DNA of 64,000 bases from Erysipelotrichaceae bacterium (GCA_017454765.1 JAFTCJ010000024.1:1-64000); one strand, 5' to 3'; shown: positions 16,583-26,866, counted from the stretch's first letter. Notes: a model not told the origin generated them from the letters alone. Numbers and translations are program-made.

Positions 16583-17340
16583 AACTGATCAGCTGGAACG
16601 TAAACGGACTCAGGGCAGTCATGAGCAAGGGAAATCTGATCCCGTTCATCAACAGGGAGGATCCCGACATCATGGCTTTTCAGGAGACCAAGATGCAGGA
16701 GGAGCAGCTGGATTTCAATTTTGACGGTTATTTCCGTTATATGAATTCAGCCGAAAAGAAGGGCTATTCGGGAACGATGGTCCTGACCAAAGAAAGACCT
16801 TTGAGTGTCGAGTATGACTTTGAAGGGGAGGATCATCCCAAAGAGGGAAGGGTCATCACTCTGGAATATGAAGATTTCTATTTCGTCTGTGCCTATGTGC
16901 CCAATTCCAAGGACGGACTCAAGCGTCTGGATTACCGCATGCACTGGGAGGATGATCTCAGAAGGCATCTGATGAAACTGGATGAAAACAAACCGGTCAT
17001 CTATACCGGTGACCTTAATGTGGCTCACAACGAGATCGATCTGAAGAATCCGGATGACAATCATTTTTCCGCCGGTTTTTCCGATGAGGAAAGAGGAAAA
17101 TTCTCCGAATTGCTGGCAGCGGGATTCAGCGATTCCTTCAGACAGATCTATCCGGAAGAAGTCAAGTACTCGTGGTGGTCTTACAGGACCAGGGCCAGAG
17201 AAAGGAATGCGGGCTGGAGGATCGACTACTTCGTCGTTTCCGACCGGCTGATGGAAAGGGTCGCGGATTCCCTGATATATAATGAGATCGAAGGAAGCGA
17301 TCACTGTCCTGTGGGACTGATCTTAAAGGAGGATGAATAA
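16579..17340 (+). CDS. xth: exodeoxyribonuclease III (AP endonuclease)
   Basis: 253 residues, the ExoIII/APE1 family of base-excision repair. Motifs in order: SWNVNGLRAV (Asn), FQETKMQ (Glu metal ligand), YVPNSKDGLKRLDYR (Tyr), TGDLNVAHNEIDL (Asp/Asn), SWWSYRTRARERNAGWRIDY and SDHCPV (catalytic Asp-His). All key residues are present. It overlaps the upstream aminopeptidase by 4 nt, and its stop overlaps the next start by 1 nt (TAATG). Confidence 0.95.
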   Translation: MKLISWNVNGLRAVMSKGNLIPFINREDPDIMAFQETKMQEEQLDFNFDGYFRYMNSAEKKGYSGTMVLTKERPLSVEYDFEGEDHPKEGRVITLEYEDFYFVCAYVPNSKDGLKRLDYRMHWEDDLRRHLMKLDENKPVIYTGDLNVAHNEIDLKNPDDNHFSAGFSDEERGKFSELLAAGFSDSFRQIYPEEVKYSWWSYRTRARERNAGWRIDYFVVSDRLMERVADSLIYNEIEGSDHCPVGLILKEDE

Positions 17341-18683
17341 TGGATATCAGACAGTTTATCGAAGAGAATTTCGAGAATATGAAAGCCGATCTGAAGGAGC
17401 TTGTTTCATATAATTCGGTTTATTCCGAAGATGAAAAACCCTTCGGTTCGCAAAACCGCAAAGTCCTGGATGCAGCACTGAAGATGATGGAAGAAAAGGG
17501 ACTCAGGACCGAAAATCTAGATTATTATGCCGGATACGGCGAGACCGGTGAAGGCGATGAACTGATCGGTATCCTGGCACACCTGGATGTCGTTCCCTGC
17601 GGGGAAGGCTGGGATACGGATCCCTTTGAGATGGTCGAAAAGGACGGCATGGTCTACGGCAGAGGCGTTTCCGATGACAAGGGCGGAGCTGTAGCTTCGA
17701 TGTATGCCCTGAAGTACCTGATCGATGAGAAATATCCGTTCAGAAAGCGTGTGCGCCTGATACTGGGCTGCAACGAGGAGACCGGTTCGGCCTGCATCGC
17801 CCACTATGTGGAGAAGAAAGGCCAGATCGATTACGGTTTCACGCCTGACGGCAGCTTCCCGGGCATCTATGCCGAGAAGGGTATGTATGAGGCTGCAGTC
17901 GTGGCTCATAACAGCAGGATCATCGATATCTCGGGCGGCGAGGCTTCCAATGTCGTCTGCAAGAAGGTCAATGCTGTCGTTCCGAAAGGGTCTTTCGATG
18001 AAGAAAAGTTCAAGGCTTTCCTGGATGCGCACAACGTGAAATATGACATTAAGCACGAAAATAATGTGAAGATCACGGTCTATGGCGTGGCGGCACATGC
18101 ATCCATGCCGGATCTGGGCGTCAACGCGATCTCCCATCTGTTAGAAGCGTTGTATGCGGCTGATTTCGATGACAGCTTCGTGAAGTGGTTCCATGAACAT
18201 TTCGCTTTAACAGTGCACGGGGAACTGGCCGGTTTTGAAAAGATCGAAGACAAGGTATCGAACACATCCATCAACTTCGGTGTGATCCGCAAAAACGGCG
18301 ATGATATCGAAATGTCACTGGATATGCGTTTCCCGGTCATGACTGACAGTGCAAAGGTCTGTGAACTGATGAACTTCGCCGATCCGGACAATGAGCTGCG
18401 CATCGGGGAACTGGTCGAACCGCTTTACTTCGATATCAATACGCCGATGATCAGGGCCCTGAAGAAGGCTTACGAGGATGTCACCGGTGATCATGAAAGT
18501 GAGATGGAGGCCATCGGCGGCGGCACTTATGCCAAGGCAATCCACAACTGCATCGCCTTCGGCTGCGAGTTTGCGGGTGAGGACAATCACATCCACGATG
18601 CGAATGAATCCATGGTACTGGAGAACTTCAAAAAACAGGTCATGATCTACGTGGAAGCGATCAGGAATCTCAATGAAATATAG
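17340..18683 (+). CDS. pepV: M20-family dipeptidase (PepV-like)
   Basis: A cytoplasmic zinc dipeptidase of 447 residues. LAHLDVVPCGEGWDTDPFE carries the first metal His/Asp. GVSDDKGG supplies the bridging Asp, LGCNEETGS the catalytic and metal Glu residues, and GGTYAKAIHNCIAFG the C-terminal signature. The length and the internal lid insertion fit PepV of lactic acid bacteria. It is last gene of the aminopeptidase-exonuclease-dipeptidase operon and ends in a short strong terminator. Confidence 0.92.
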   Translation: MDIRQFIEENFENMKADLKELVSYNSVYSEDEKPFGSQNRKVLDAALKMMEEKGLRTENLDYYAGYGETGEGDELIGILAHLDVVPCGEGWDTDPFEMVEKDGMVYGRGVSDDKGGAVASMYALKYLIDEKYPFRKRVRLILGCNEETGSACIAHYVEKKGQIDYGFTPDGSFPGIYAEKGMYEAAVVAHNSRIIDISGGEASNVVCKKVNAVVPKGSFDEEKFKAFLDAHNVKYDIKHENNVKITVYGVAAHASMPDLGVNAISHLLEALYAADFDDSFVKWFHEHFALTVHGELAGFEKIEDKVSNTSINFGVIRKNGDDIEMSLDMRFPVMTDSAKVCELMNFADPDNELRIGELVEPLYFDINTPMIRALKKAYEDVTGDHESEMEAIGGGTYAKAIHNCIAFGCEFAGEDNHIHDANESMVLENFKKQVMIYVEAIRNLNEI

Positions 18684-18704
18684 AAGGCTGAGGCCTTCTT
18701 TTTT
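18682..18704 (+). terminator. terminator after pepV
   Basis: AGAAGGC (18682-18688), loop TGAG, GCCTTCT (18693-18699) followed by a T run. It abuts the TATAAT of the next gene (18707), so the end of one transcript and the promoter of the next share about 30 bp. Confidence 0.85.
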
Positions 18705-18706
18705 GT

Positions 18707-18712
18707 TATAAT
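18707..18712 (+). promoter_or_regulatory. -10 box of the HAD-pullulanase unit (leaderless type)
   Basis: TATAAT, 8 nt before ATG 18721. No Shine-Dalgarno and no recognisable -35. The -35 region is occupied by the preceding terminator stem. Confidence 0.65.
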
Positions 18713-18720
18713 GAAAGCGT

Positions 18721-19533
18721 ATGAAAAGCGTAAAACTAGCTCTGATCTATGACTTCGACAAGACCCTTTCTCCAAGGGACATGCAGGAGTTTCATTACAT
18801 CCGTTCGCTGGGTTATGAAGACCCCGCCGACTTCTGGAATGAGTGCGGTGTTTTCTCGAAAAAGCACAACTGCGACGGCATCCTTTCCTACATGTATCTG
18901 ATGGCGGCCAAGAACCCCGATCTGACAAAGAAGCAGCTGCTGGATGAGGGAAAGTACATCGAACTTTACAAGGGCGTTTCGACCTGGTTTGATCGGATCA
19001 ACGCCTACGGAAAAAAGCATCATGTGAATGTGGAGCACTACGTGATCTCCTCCGGCATCACCGATATCATCAAAGGCACCAGTATCGCCGGCAAATTCAA
19101 GAAGATCTATGCCTGCACCTATGCCTATGATGAAAAGGGCAGAGTGCTGTGGCCTTCCAGGGTCGTCAACTACACCATGAAGACCCAGTATCTTTTCCGT
19201 ATCAACAAGGGCGTTTTACTGGAGACCAACGATGAGGATCTCAACTCCTCCACGCCGGAATCACAGAAGTATATCCCGCTTGAGAACATGGTTTATTTCG
19301 GAGACGGAAGCACCGATGTTCCCAGCATGAAAGTGGTTGCGCAAAACGGCGGTACGACGATCGCTGTCTTCGGCGATGATTCCAAGCGCAACCGGGCTGA
19401 GCAGCTTTATACCGACAAGCGGGCGACGTTCTTCGTGAAGGCGGATTACTCCAAGGGCTCGAAGATCGAAAAGATCGTAGAGGGGATCATCGATTCTCTT
19501 GAAGCAAAGAACAGATTAGAAGATTACAGATGA
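18721..19533 (+). CDS. HAD-superfamily phosphatase, phosphoserine-phosphatase-like
   Basis: 270 residues. The HAD motif I YDFDKTLSP has D11 as nucleophile and D13 as general acid. Motif II is ISSGITD and motif IV is YFGDGSTDVPSM. The cap between them is helical (type C1). The substrate is unknown. It precedes pullulanase (4-nt overlap) and the glycogen genes, so a sugar-phosphate role is possible but only by context. Its start follows a TATAAT by 8 nt with no ribosome-binding site. Confidence 0.85.
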   Translation: MKSVKLALIYDFDKTLSPRDMQEFHYIRSLGYEDPADFWNECGVFSKKHNCDGILSYMYLMAAKNPDLTKKQLLDEGKYIELYKGVSTWFDRINAYGKKHHVNVEHYVISSGITDIIKGTSIAGKFKKIYACTYAYDEKGRVLWPSRVVNYTMKTQYLFRINKGVLLETNDEDLNSSTPESQKYIPLENMVYFGDGSTDVPSMKVVAQNGGTTIAVFGDDSKRNRAEQLYTDKRATFFVKADYSKGSKIEKIVEGIIDSLEAKNRLEDYR

Positions 19534-21224
19534 TGAGAGAATATTCTGAGGCTGATTTCGATATCAGGTCTTTAGGCTGTTTCTATACACCGGAAAAGAC
19601 CGTTTTCAGGGTTTTCGCTCCCGATTACGAGCGGATGGATCTGGTCATCGGTCCGCATTCCTATGAGATGCATAAAAAGGGTCTCTGTTTTGAGATCGCT
19701 TTTTCAGGGGATCTGGAACTGAGACGTTATCACTATGAAAGTGACAATGTCCGTTTCAAGGATCCTTTTTCTTATCTGTCGGTCAACGATGAATCGCTGG
19801 TCCTGAATGAAAAGAAATTCATCAGTGCCAGGATCGTTCCTCATGAGTATCACAGTCCGATCATCTATGAATGTTCGGTGAGGGATTTTTCCTCCGATCC
19901 TTCCTTTCCCGGTTCTTACCGGAAGAAGTTCCTGGCATTTACCCAGAGAGGTTTAAAGAGCGAAGAAGGAGAAAGTGTCGGTCTGGATTATCTCAGACAG
20001 CTGGGCATCACACACCTGCAGCTGTTGCCGGTATTTGATTTTGATGATGACAAGGGTGAATACAACTGGGGCTACAACCCCGTGGCCTACAACTACGTGA
20101 AGAGCGCCTATGTCAATGACGTGAATGACCCGTATGCCTTCATCAACGAACTGCGTCACACGGTCAATGTTCTGCATGAAAACGATATCCGGGTGGTCCT
20201 GGATGTGGTGTTCAACCATGTCTACCGCTACCGTTTCTTCGATCTGGGCAAGATGCTGGCGGGAAGACTGTACCGGCACAAGGCCGACGGAACGCTGGCG
20301 ATGGGCACGATGTGCGGCAATGAGATCAAGAGCGAAGATCCTTTTGTCAGGGCCTATATCGTGGAGATGATCGAACGTTATCTGCATCTGTTTGACATCG
20401 ACGGTGTCCGCATGGATCTGATGGGCATCAGTGACTATGAGACGGTGAATCTGATCTATCAGACACTGAGCGCAAAGAAGAAAGACTTCTTAGTATACGG
20501 GGAAGGCTGGAACATGGGCGATGCCCTGGATGAATCGGAAAGAGCTTCGATCAATAACGTTGAAAAGATGCCTCATATCTACATGTTCAACGATCATTTC
20601 CGGGAGACGATCATCCATTACGTTTCCGGAAACGACATGATCGAGGAAGAGGTCTGCAAGGTGCTTGGCGGGGATGAAGAGTACCTGGATGCGTATCATT
20701 CGCTCAACTATGTGGAGTGTCATGATGATTACACATTCTTTGACAGGATGATGATCTTCAAGTCGGAGGATCACGATCACATCATCGGCAGGCGCGCACG
20801 GCTGGCGATGGCACTGGTGATGATCGCCAAGGGCATCCCTTTCATCCATGCGGGACAGGAGTTCTTCCGCACGAAGAAAGGTATCCGCAACTCCTACAAT
20901 TCTCCCGATGAGATCAACGCCATCGACTGGGCAAGGAAGGACAGGAATCTGTCGACCTGCGAGTATCTCAGGGATCTGATACAGATCAGGAAGCTGTATC
21001 CGTCTTTCAGCGATCCTGAGGACAGATATATATTCGAGCACCGCGGCGGCTGTCTGATCTGCCGCAATTCGCAGCTGGTCATCTACATCAATCAGGATGA
21101 CAGCGAAGCGCTGCTTGAGAACGAGAATATCACGGCTGTCGTTTTCGACGGACAGAGAAAGTGCTTCAAAGATACTTCAACGGTATCGGTACCGCCTTTT
21201 TGTGTCGTGATATGTCAGTCTTAA
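19530..21224 (+). CDS. pulA: type I pullulanase (glycogen/pullulan debranching, GH13)
   Basis: 564 residues. Hydrolyses alpha-1,6 branches. YNWGYNP near residues 178-184 is the type I pullulanase signature. GH13 regions: VVLDVVFNH, DGVRMDLMG (nucleophile Asp near 296), YGEGW (acid/base Glu near 325) and VECHDDY. The N-terminal 110 residues resemble a CBM48-like module. The protein is shorter than many pullulanases (about 600-700) and has no signal peptide, so it is cytoplasmic. ATG 19530 overlaps the HAD stop by 4 nt; ATG 19533 is an alternative start. Stored glycogen turnover fits the glg genes that follow. Confidence 0.92.
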   Translation: MMREYSEADFDIRSLGCFYTPEKTVFRVFAPDYERMDLVIGPHSYEMHKKGLCFEIAFSGDLELRRYHYESDNVRFKDPFSYLSVNDESLVLNEKKFISARIVPHEYHSPIIYECSVRDFSSDPSFPGSYRKKFLAFTQRGLKSEEGESVGLDYLRQLGITHLQLLPVFDFDDDKGEYNWGYNPVAYNYVKSAYVNDVNDPYAFINELRHTVNVLHENDIRVVLDVVFNHVYRYRFFDLGKMLAGRLYRHKADGTLAMGTMCGNEIKSEDPFVRAYIVEMIERYLHLFDIDGVRMDLMGISDYETVNLIYQTLSAKKKDFLVYGEGWNMGDALDESERASINNVEKMPHIYMFNDHFRETIIHYVSGNDMIEEEVCKVLGGDEEYLDAYHSLNYVECHDDYTFFDRMMIFKSEDHDHIIGRRARLAMALVMIAKGIPFIHAGQEFFRTKKGIRNSYNSPDEINAIDWARKDRNLSTCEYLRDLIQIRKLYPSFSDPEDRYIFEHRGGCLICRNSQLVIYINQDDSEALLENENITAVVFDGQRKCFKDTSTVSVPPFCVVICQS

Positions 21225-21229
21225 TAGTG

Positions 21230-21235
21230 TATAAT
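21230..21235 (+). promoter_or_regulatory. -10 box of the glgCDAB operon
   Basis: TATAAT preceded directly by TG, 35 nt before the glgC ATG. This transcript has a real leader and a Shine-Dalgarno (GAGGAG), unlike the neighbouring HAD gene. No clear -35. Confidence 0.65.
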
Positions 21236-21244
21236 GAAATTAGT

Positions 21245-21269
21245 ATTAATAACGAGGAGTATTATTAAT
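21245..21269 (+). promoter_or_regulatory. A/T hairpin presenting the glgC Shine-Dalgarno
   Basis: ATTAATAA (21245-21252), loop CGAGGAGTA, TTATTAAT (21262-21269). The 8-bp A/T stem ends 1 nt before the ATG and places GAGGAG in the loop. It could modulate initiation or be a by-product of A/T-rich leader sequence. Confidence 0.5.
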
Positions 21270-21270
21270 C

Positions 21271-22425
21271 ATGAAAAAGAATAATATGGTAGCTATGATA
21301 CTTGCCGGAGGAAGGGGATCGCGTCTTTTTGATTTGACCAAAAAGGTCGCAAAACCGGCGGTCCACTTCGGCGGAAAGTATCGCATCATCGATTTTGCGT
21401 TGTCCAACTGCGCAAACTCGCACATCTCGACGGTAGGTGTTCTTGTGCAATACGAATCGATCCTGCTGAGTTCCTATTCCGCAAGAAGTTCTACCTGGGG
21501 CCTTGATTCCAAGGGCGGCGGTGTCTATGTCCTTTCTCCGAGAGAAAAGGATGAGACGGGTCTGGGCTTATATGCCGGTACGGCCGACGCCATCTACCAG
21601 AACCTGGACTTCCTCGATCAGGAGGAAGCAGACTATGTCCTGGTGCTGTCCGGTGACCACATCTACAAGATGGATTATGACAAGATGCTGAAGGCTCACC
21701 AGGAGGCGAATGCCGAAGCAACGATCGCTGTCATCGAAGTCCCGATGAAGGAAGCGAGCCGCTTCGGTATCATGAATACCGACAAGAACGACCGCATCGT
21801 TGAATTCGAAGAGAAACCGAAACAGCCGAAATCCAATCTGGCTTCCATGGGTGTCTACATCTTCTCCTACAAGTCTCTGAAGAAGTATCTGAAGGAAGAT
21901 GCGAAGAATCCGGATTCCGCACACGACTTCGGCAAGAACATCATCCCGGCTTATCTCAAGGACAATCTCAAGCTGCAGGCTTACCGTTTCAAGGGTTACT
22001 GGAAGGATGTCGGTACCATCGATTCCCTCTGGGAAGCAAACATGGATCTGTTAAAGGACAACTCCGGTCTTGATCTGTTTGATCCGGACTGGAAGATCTA
22101 TACCGATGATGCCAGCGCGACGCCGCAGTGCATCGGTTCCAAAGCAAAGATCGACAATGCCTTCATCACGCAGGGTGCCATCGTCAACGGCGATGTCAGC
22201 CATTCCGTCATTTTCTCCGGTGCGACAGTCGGCGAGGATGCCAAGGTAAGTGAATCGGTTATCATGAACAACGTCACAGTAGGAAAGGGCGCTAAACTGA
22301 CCAGATGTCTGGTAGCCGATGATGTCAGGATCCCTGAGGGCATGGTCCTTGGAAAGAAGAATTCCGATGAGATCCTGCTTGTATCAAAAGCCCTTATCGC
22401 AAAGGCAGGTGAAGAACATGAGTAA
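21271..22425 (+). CDS. glgC: glucose-1-phosphate adenylyltransferase, catalytic subunit
   Basis: Makes ADP-glucose from glucose-1-P and ATP, the committed step of glycogen synthesis. 384 residues. The N-terminal [13 protein letters not shown] motif, [14 protein letters not shown] (metal Asp), [24 protein letters not shown], then a left-handed beta-helix C-terminus. The start is ATG 21271 with GAGGAG. It overlaps glgD by 8 nt. In Bacillota GlgC works with GlgD as a heteromer. Confidence 0.96.
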   Translation: MKKNNMVAMILAGGRGSRLFDLTKKVAKPAVHFGGKYRIIDFALSNCANSHISTVGVLVQYESILLSSYSARSSTWGLDSKGGGVYVLSPREKDETGLGLYAGTADAIYQNLDFLDQEEADYVLVLSGDHIYKMDYDKMLKAHQEANAEATIAVIEVPMKEASRFGIMNTDKNDRIVEFEEKPKQPKSNLASMGVYIFSYKSLKKYLKEDAKNPDSAHDFGKNIIPAYLKDNLKLQAYRFKGYWKDVGTIDSLWEANMDLLKDNSGLDLFDPDWKIYTDDASATPQCIGSKAKIDNAFITQGAIVNGDVSHSVIFSGATVGEDAKVSESVIMNNVTVGKGAKLTRCLVADDVRIPEGMVLGKKNSDEILLVSKALIAKAGEEHE

Positions 22426-23533
22426 AGTTTTAGGTATTCTGAATTTCGAACCTTCCTATGTCCATGTCAGAGGACTGGAAGACTTCCGTCCGATCTCTGC
22501 GACTTCCATTCTGGGAAGATACCGTGTCATCGACTTCATGCTGTCGAATTTCACCAATTCCGGCATCGAGGGCATCAAGGTCTTCATCAAGAACAGACCG
22601 CGTTCCACTGTCGAGCACGTCATGCATACCAGCTACAACCTCAACTCCAAGAGGGGCAAGATCCAGATGCTGCACGGCGATACCGATTACAGCAACAACG
22701 AGCTGTTCAATGTCGATATCCAGGCGTTCAAGACCTACATGGAATTCGTCGATGTCGAGAATCCTTCCTATGTGGTCATCGCTCCGTCGCATTTCATCTT
22801 CAAGCAGGATTTCAATGAGCTGCTTGAGTATCACATCAAATCAAAGAACGATATCACGATGCTGTATCAGAATGCGAACAATACGGATACCCAGTATCTG
22901 ATGGGCGACATCCTGACCATCGATGAGAAGAAGCGTGTCACCGGCTTCCACAAGAACAGGGGCAAATACAAGAAGGGCAATGTCTCACTGGAGACTTATG
23001 TCATGTCCGCACTGACCTTCAAGCAGCTGGTCGATGAAGCCAGCATGACTTCCAGTTTATATTCGCTTTCTGACATCGTGTCAGACTGCGTCAAGGTCAT
23101 GAAGATCGGTGCTTACCAGCACAAGGGCTTCTGCGCATGCATCTCAACCCTGAATGCATACTATGAAGCAAACATGGAGATCAAGAAAGAAAGAGAGCTG
23201 CTCAAGCTCATCAACGATGACTGGCCGATCTATACGATGACCAATGACTCCTGCCCGACCCTTTACAAGCCGGGTGCCAAAGTCACCGGTTCGATCGTAG
23301 CCAACGGCTGTCAGATCGAAGGAACTGTCATCAACTCCGTCATCGGCCGTAATGTCGTGGTCAGGGAAGGTGCCGTGATCAAGGATTCCGTCATCCTGCC
23401 TGATACGCTGATCGACAAGAATGTCAAGCTGGAGTGCGCTGTTGTCGACAGACTGTCCATCGTTACCCACATCAAGGAACTCAAGGGTACGAGAGAAGAA
23501 CCGATTTATATCAAGCGAGGAGACCGAATCTGA
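22418..23533 (+). CDS. glgD: glucose-1-phosphate adenylyltransferase, regulatory/non-catalytic subunit GlgD
   Basis: 371 residues, starting [20 protein letters not shown]. It is homologous to GlgC ([20 protein letters not shown], beta-helix C-terminus) but lacks the GGxGxRL nucleotide-binding loop, the hallmark of the GlgD subunit. Longer in-frame readings run inside glgC and are rejected. The start overlaps the glgC stop by 8 nt and the stop overlaps glgA by 1 nt. Confidence 0.93.
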   Translation: MSKVLGILNFEPSYVHVRGLEDFRPISATSILGRYRVIDFMLSNFTNSGIEGIKVFIKNRPRSTVEHVMHTSYNLNSKRGKIQMLHGDTDYSNNELFNVDIQAFKTYMEFVDVENPSYVVIAPSHFIFKQDFNELLEYHIKSKNDITMLYQNANNTDTQYLMGDILTIDEKKRVTGFHKNRGKYKKGNVSLETYVMSALTFKQLVDEASMTSSLYSLSDIVSDCVKVMKIGAYQHKGFCACISTLNAYYEANMEIKKERELLKLINDDWPIYTMTNDSCPTLYKPGAKVTGSIVANGCQIEGTVINSVIGRNVVVREGAVIKDSVILPDTLIDKNVKLECAVVDRLSIVTHIKELKGTREEPIYIKRGDRI

Positions 23534-24975
23534 TGATAAAAGTACTGTTTGTTTCTTTTGAATCACTGCCGTTTGTCAAGACAGGCGGCCTGGCAGATGT
23601 CGTTTACGCTTTGCCTAAGGCTTTGGACAAGAATGAATTTGAAGTCAGAGTCGTCATGCCGATGTTCAAATCCATCAAGGAAAAATACTATGAAGGTATG
23701 AAGTATCTGGATCATATCTATGTTCACAGCGGTTTCATCAACGAGGAAGCAAACATCTACTCTTATATCAATGAAGGTATTGAGTATCTTTTCATCGAGA
23801 ACGATACGTATTTCAACAGGGACGGCGTCTACGGCTATGCCGATGACGCCGCCCGTTTCTCTTTCTACAACATTGCCGTTGTGGAAATGATGATCAAGAT
23901 GGATTATTATCCGGATATCTGTCATGAGCACGACTATCATGCGGCTGTGCTGCCGGCTTTATGCAAGATCCGCTACAACGCGATCGAAAAGATCCGCAGC
24001 ATCAGACACATCCTGACGATCCACAATCTGGCTTATCAGGGCGAATATGACAAGCAGGTGCTCTTTGATTATCTGGCTTTTGATTACAAGTATTACGAGA
24101 ACGGCGATCTGCGTTTCAACGACTACTGTAACTTCATGAAGATCGGTATCGTCTTTGCCGATTTCGTGACGACGGTATCCAAGACCTATGCAAAGGAGAT
24201 CCAGACACCGGAGTTCGGCAACCGGCTCGATGTCATCCTGCAGTATCGGGGCAAGGATCTCTACGGTATCGTCAACGGCATCGATGTCGATTCTTTCAAT
24301 CCGGCCAAGGATGATCAGATCGAAAAGAAATATTCGATCCGCAATTATCTCGCCGGCAAGCGGGAAAACAAGCTTGCCCTGCAGAGGCAGCTTGGCCTGG
24401 CGGAAAGTGCCGAGACGATGCTGATAGGCATGGTGTCGAGACTGACGTTCCAGAAGGGTGCCGATATCTTCCTTAGTGCAATACAGGATATCCTGCATAA
24501 GGACGTGCAGATCGCAATACTGGGGACCGGTGAATCCAAGCATGAATATTCCTTCAAGATGCTGGAGAATGAAAACAGACACCGTTTCGTCTACTATTGC
24601 GGATATAACGAGAAACTGGCACATGAGATGTATGCCGGTCTGGATCTGCTGTGCATGCCTTCACTGTTTGAACCGTGCGGCATTTCCCAGCTGATCTCGA
24701 TGCGCTACGGCACTCTGCCGTTAGTCAGGGAGACTGGCGGTCTCAAGGATACCGTTGATCCGTTAAATGAATATGAGAATACAGGCAACGGTTTCTCTTT
24801 CGGTCCTTACTCGACAGAGGATTTCCTCAGGGTATTCAATTACGCCTATACCCAGTACTATGAGTATCCCGAAAGATGGAAGATGCTGGTGAAGAATGCA
24901 ATGAAGACGGATGTTTCTTTTGAAAGATCCGCCAGAGAATATGAAGAATTATACAGGAAGGTACTGACAAAATGA
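23533..24975 (+). CDS. glgA: glycogen synthase (ADP-glucose type, GT5)
   Basis: 480 residues, starting [28 protein letters not shown] (residues about 16-29) is the ADP-glucose-binding KxGGL motif. NGIDVDSFNP, MVSRLTFQKGADI and PSLFEPCGISQLI with the following RETGGLKDTV are GT5 C-domain motifs. It elongates alpha-1,4-glucan from ADP-glucose in the cytoplasm. ATG 23533 overlaps the glgD stop; longer readings lie inside glgD. It overlaps glgB by 4 nt. Confidence 0.96.
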   Translation: MIKVLFVSFESLPFVKTGGLADVVYALPKALDKNEFEVRVVMPMFKSIKEKYYEGMKYLDHIYVHSGFINEEANIYSYINEGIEYLFIENDTYFNRDGVYGYADDAARFSFYNIAVVEMMIKMDYYPDICHEHDYHAAVLPALCKIRYNAIEKIRSIRHILTIHNLAYQGEYDKQVLFDYLAFDYKYYENGDLRFNDYCNFMKIGIVFADFVTTVSKTYAKEIQTPEFGNRLDVILQYRGKDLYGIVNGIDVDSFNPAKDDQIEKKYSIRNYLAGKRENKLALQRQLGLAESAETMLIGMVSRLTFQKGADIFLSAIQDILHKDVQIAILGTGESKHEYSFKMLENENRHRFVYYCGYNEKLAHEMYAGLDLLCMPSLFEPCGISQLISMRYGTLPLVRETGGLKDTVDPLNEYENTGNGFSFGPYSTEDFLRVFNYAYTQYYEYPERWKMLVKNAMKTDVSFERSAREYEELYRKVLTK

Positions 24976-26837
24976 ATCTGGATTATTTCTTTTCCGGTCT
25001 GGATACGCAAGCCTATCAGTACATGGGCGTACATAAACTCGGCGATGGTGTCGAGTTTTATCTGTGGGCTCCCCATGCCAGAAATGTCGAAGTGTTCATG
25101 TCAAGAGACAACTTCAGTGTTTTCTATCCCTTTGAAAAGATCGATCAGAGGGGTATCTGGCATTGTGTGGTCGAGCACTGCGAACCGATCTATTCCTACC
25201 GTTACCGCATCACGGCACCTGAGGGTTACTATATCTACAAATCGGATCCGTATGCATTTTATTCGGAATTGAGACCGGACAATGCTTCGGTCATGTATGA
25301 TCTTTCCTATTTCCAGTTTACCGATAAGGAATATATGGAGAAGCGTCACTTCTCCTATGAGAATCCTTTGAACATCTATGAGATCCACGTCAACGGTTTC
25401 AAACATGACGGCAGGCTCACGACATACAGGGAACTGAAAGAGACACTGATCCCTTATGTCAAACAGACGGGCTTCACCCATATCGAAATGATGCCGATCG
25501 TCGAGCATCCGTATGACGGCTCCTGGGGTTATCAGGCGACCGGTTTCTTCTCGGCGACGAGCCGCTACGGCACGCCCTATGATCTGATGGATTTCATCAA
25601 TGAATGTCACCTCAACAACATCGGTGTCATCCTGGATGTCGCCTATGTCCATTTTGCGACGGACGGCTTCGGTCTGGGCAATTTTGACGGACAGGCCTGT
25701 TATGAATACAAGACAGAGGACATGCAGCGTTCGCAATGGGGTTCCTACCAGTTCGACCTGGGTTCCGGTCCGGTCATCTCCTATCTGATGTCATCGGCGA
25801 ATTTCTTCCTCAATGAATTTCATTTTGACGGACTGCGCATGGATGCGGTGTCCAATATCATCTTCCATGAGGGAAACAAGAACATCGGTGAGAATCAGTC
25901 CGGTCTGTCTTTCGTCAAGCGTTTCAATTACACGATCAAGAAGGAACATCCCGATGTCCTGCTGATCGCGGAAGATTCGACCGATTATCCGAAAGTCACC
26001 GTCCCAACGATGTACGAGGGCCTGGGCTTTGACTACAAGTGGGATCTGGGCTGGATGAATGATACGCTCAAGTACTATGCGATGGATCCGGAGTTCCGTC
26101 AGTATCATCACAACATGCTGACATTCTCGATGGCTTATTTCTATTCGGAGAAATTCATCCTGCCTCTGTCACACGATGAGGTCGTCCACTCCAAGAAGAC
26201 GATCGTCGACAAGATGTGGGGCAACTACGAGACCCAGTTTGCCCAATGCCGCAACCTCTTCTTATACATGTTCACCCATCCGGGCAAGAAGCTCAACTTC
26301 CTGGGCAATGATATTGCGATGTATCGGGAATTCGATGAAACAAGGGGCATGGACTGGGATCTTCTGCAGTATCCGGCACACGATTCATTCAACCGTTTCT
26401 TCCGTGATCTGTGTCAGATCTACAACGCCTACAAGGTGTTCAGCTGCTACGACTATGATCCTTCTTCCTTCCGCTGGATCGATGCGGACAACTACAGACA
26501 GTCCGTCTACATCTATACCAGATACGAAGAGGATTACTGTTTCCTGATCGTGCTCAACATGAAGCCGATCTCCTACACCAATTACCGAATCGGCGTGCCT
26601 TACAGAGGCGTCTATACCGAGATCATCAATACGGAGAAGGATATCTACAACGGCTGCAACATGTGCAATTTCAAGCCGATCCGTTCACACAAAATCAAAT
26701 CACACGGTCTGCCCAATTCGATCGAGATCGATCTGGCTCCGTATGCCGGTGTGATGTTTGCGGTGAAGGCAGGCAGGAAGACGGCTTTCTTTGAAGACCC
26801 CGACGTCATGAAACGCAGGGCTTCGGAAGCTGCGTAG
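24972..26837 (+). CDS. glgB: 1,4-alpha-glucan branching enzyme (GH13)
   Basis: 621 residues. CBM48-like N-terminus (FYLWAPHARNVEV), then the GH13 barrel: EMMPIVEHPYDGSWGYQATG, GVILDVAYVHFATD, DGLRMDAVSNI (nucleophile Asp near 290), LLIAEDST (acid/base Glu near 332) and LPLSHDEVVHSKKTI. It introduces alpha-1,6 branches into glycogen. It is last in glgCDAB, with a 4-nt overlap to glgA and a strong terminator behind. Confidence 0.95.
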   Translation: MNLDYFFSGLDTQAYQYMGVHKLGDGVEFYLWAPHARNVEVFMSRDNFSVFYPFEKIDQRGIWHCVVEHCEPIYSYRYRITAPEGYYIYKSDPYAFYSELRPDNASVMYDLSYFQFTDKEYMEKRHFSYENPLNIYEIHVNGFKHDGRLTTYRELKETLIPYVKQTGFTHIEMMPIVEHPYDGSWGYQATGFFSATSRYGTPYDLMDFINECHLNNIGVILDVAYVHFATDGFGLGNFDGQACYEYKTEDMQRSQWGSYQFDLGSGPVISYLMSSANFFLNEFHFDGLRMDAVSNIIFHEGNKNIGENQSGLSFVKRFNYTIKKEHPDVLLIAEDSTDYPKVTVPTMYEGLGFDYKWDLGWMNDTLKYYAMDPEFRQYHHNMLTFSMAYFYSEKFILPLSHDEVVHSKKTIVDKMWGNYETQFAQCRNLFLYMFTHPGKKLNFLGNDIAMYREFDETRGMDWDLLQYPAHDSFNRFFRDLCQIYNAYKVFSCYDYDPSSFRWIDADNYRQSVYIYTRYEEDYCFLIVLNMKPISYTNYRIGVPYRGVYTEIINTEKDIYNGCNMCNFKPIRSHKIKSHGLPNSIEIDLAPYAGVMFAVKAGRKTAFFEDPDVMKRRASEAA

Positions 26838-26866
26838 AACACTTATCCGTTCATCAGTTATTTCAC

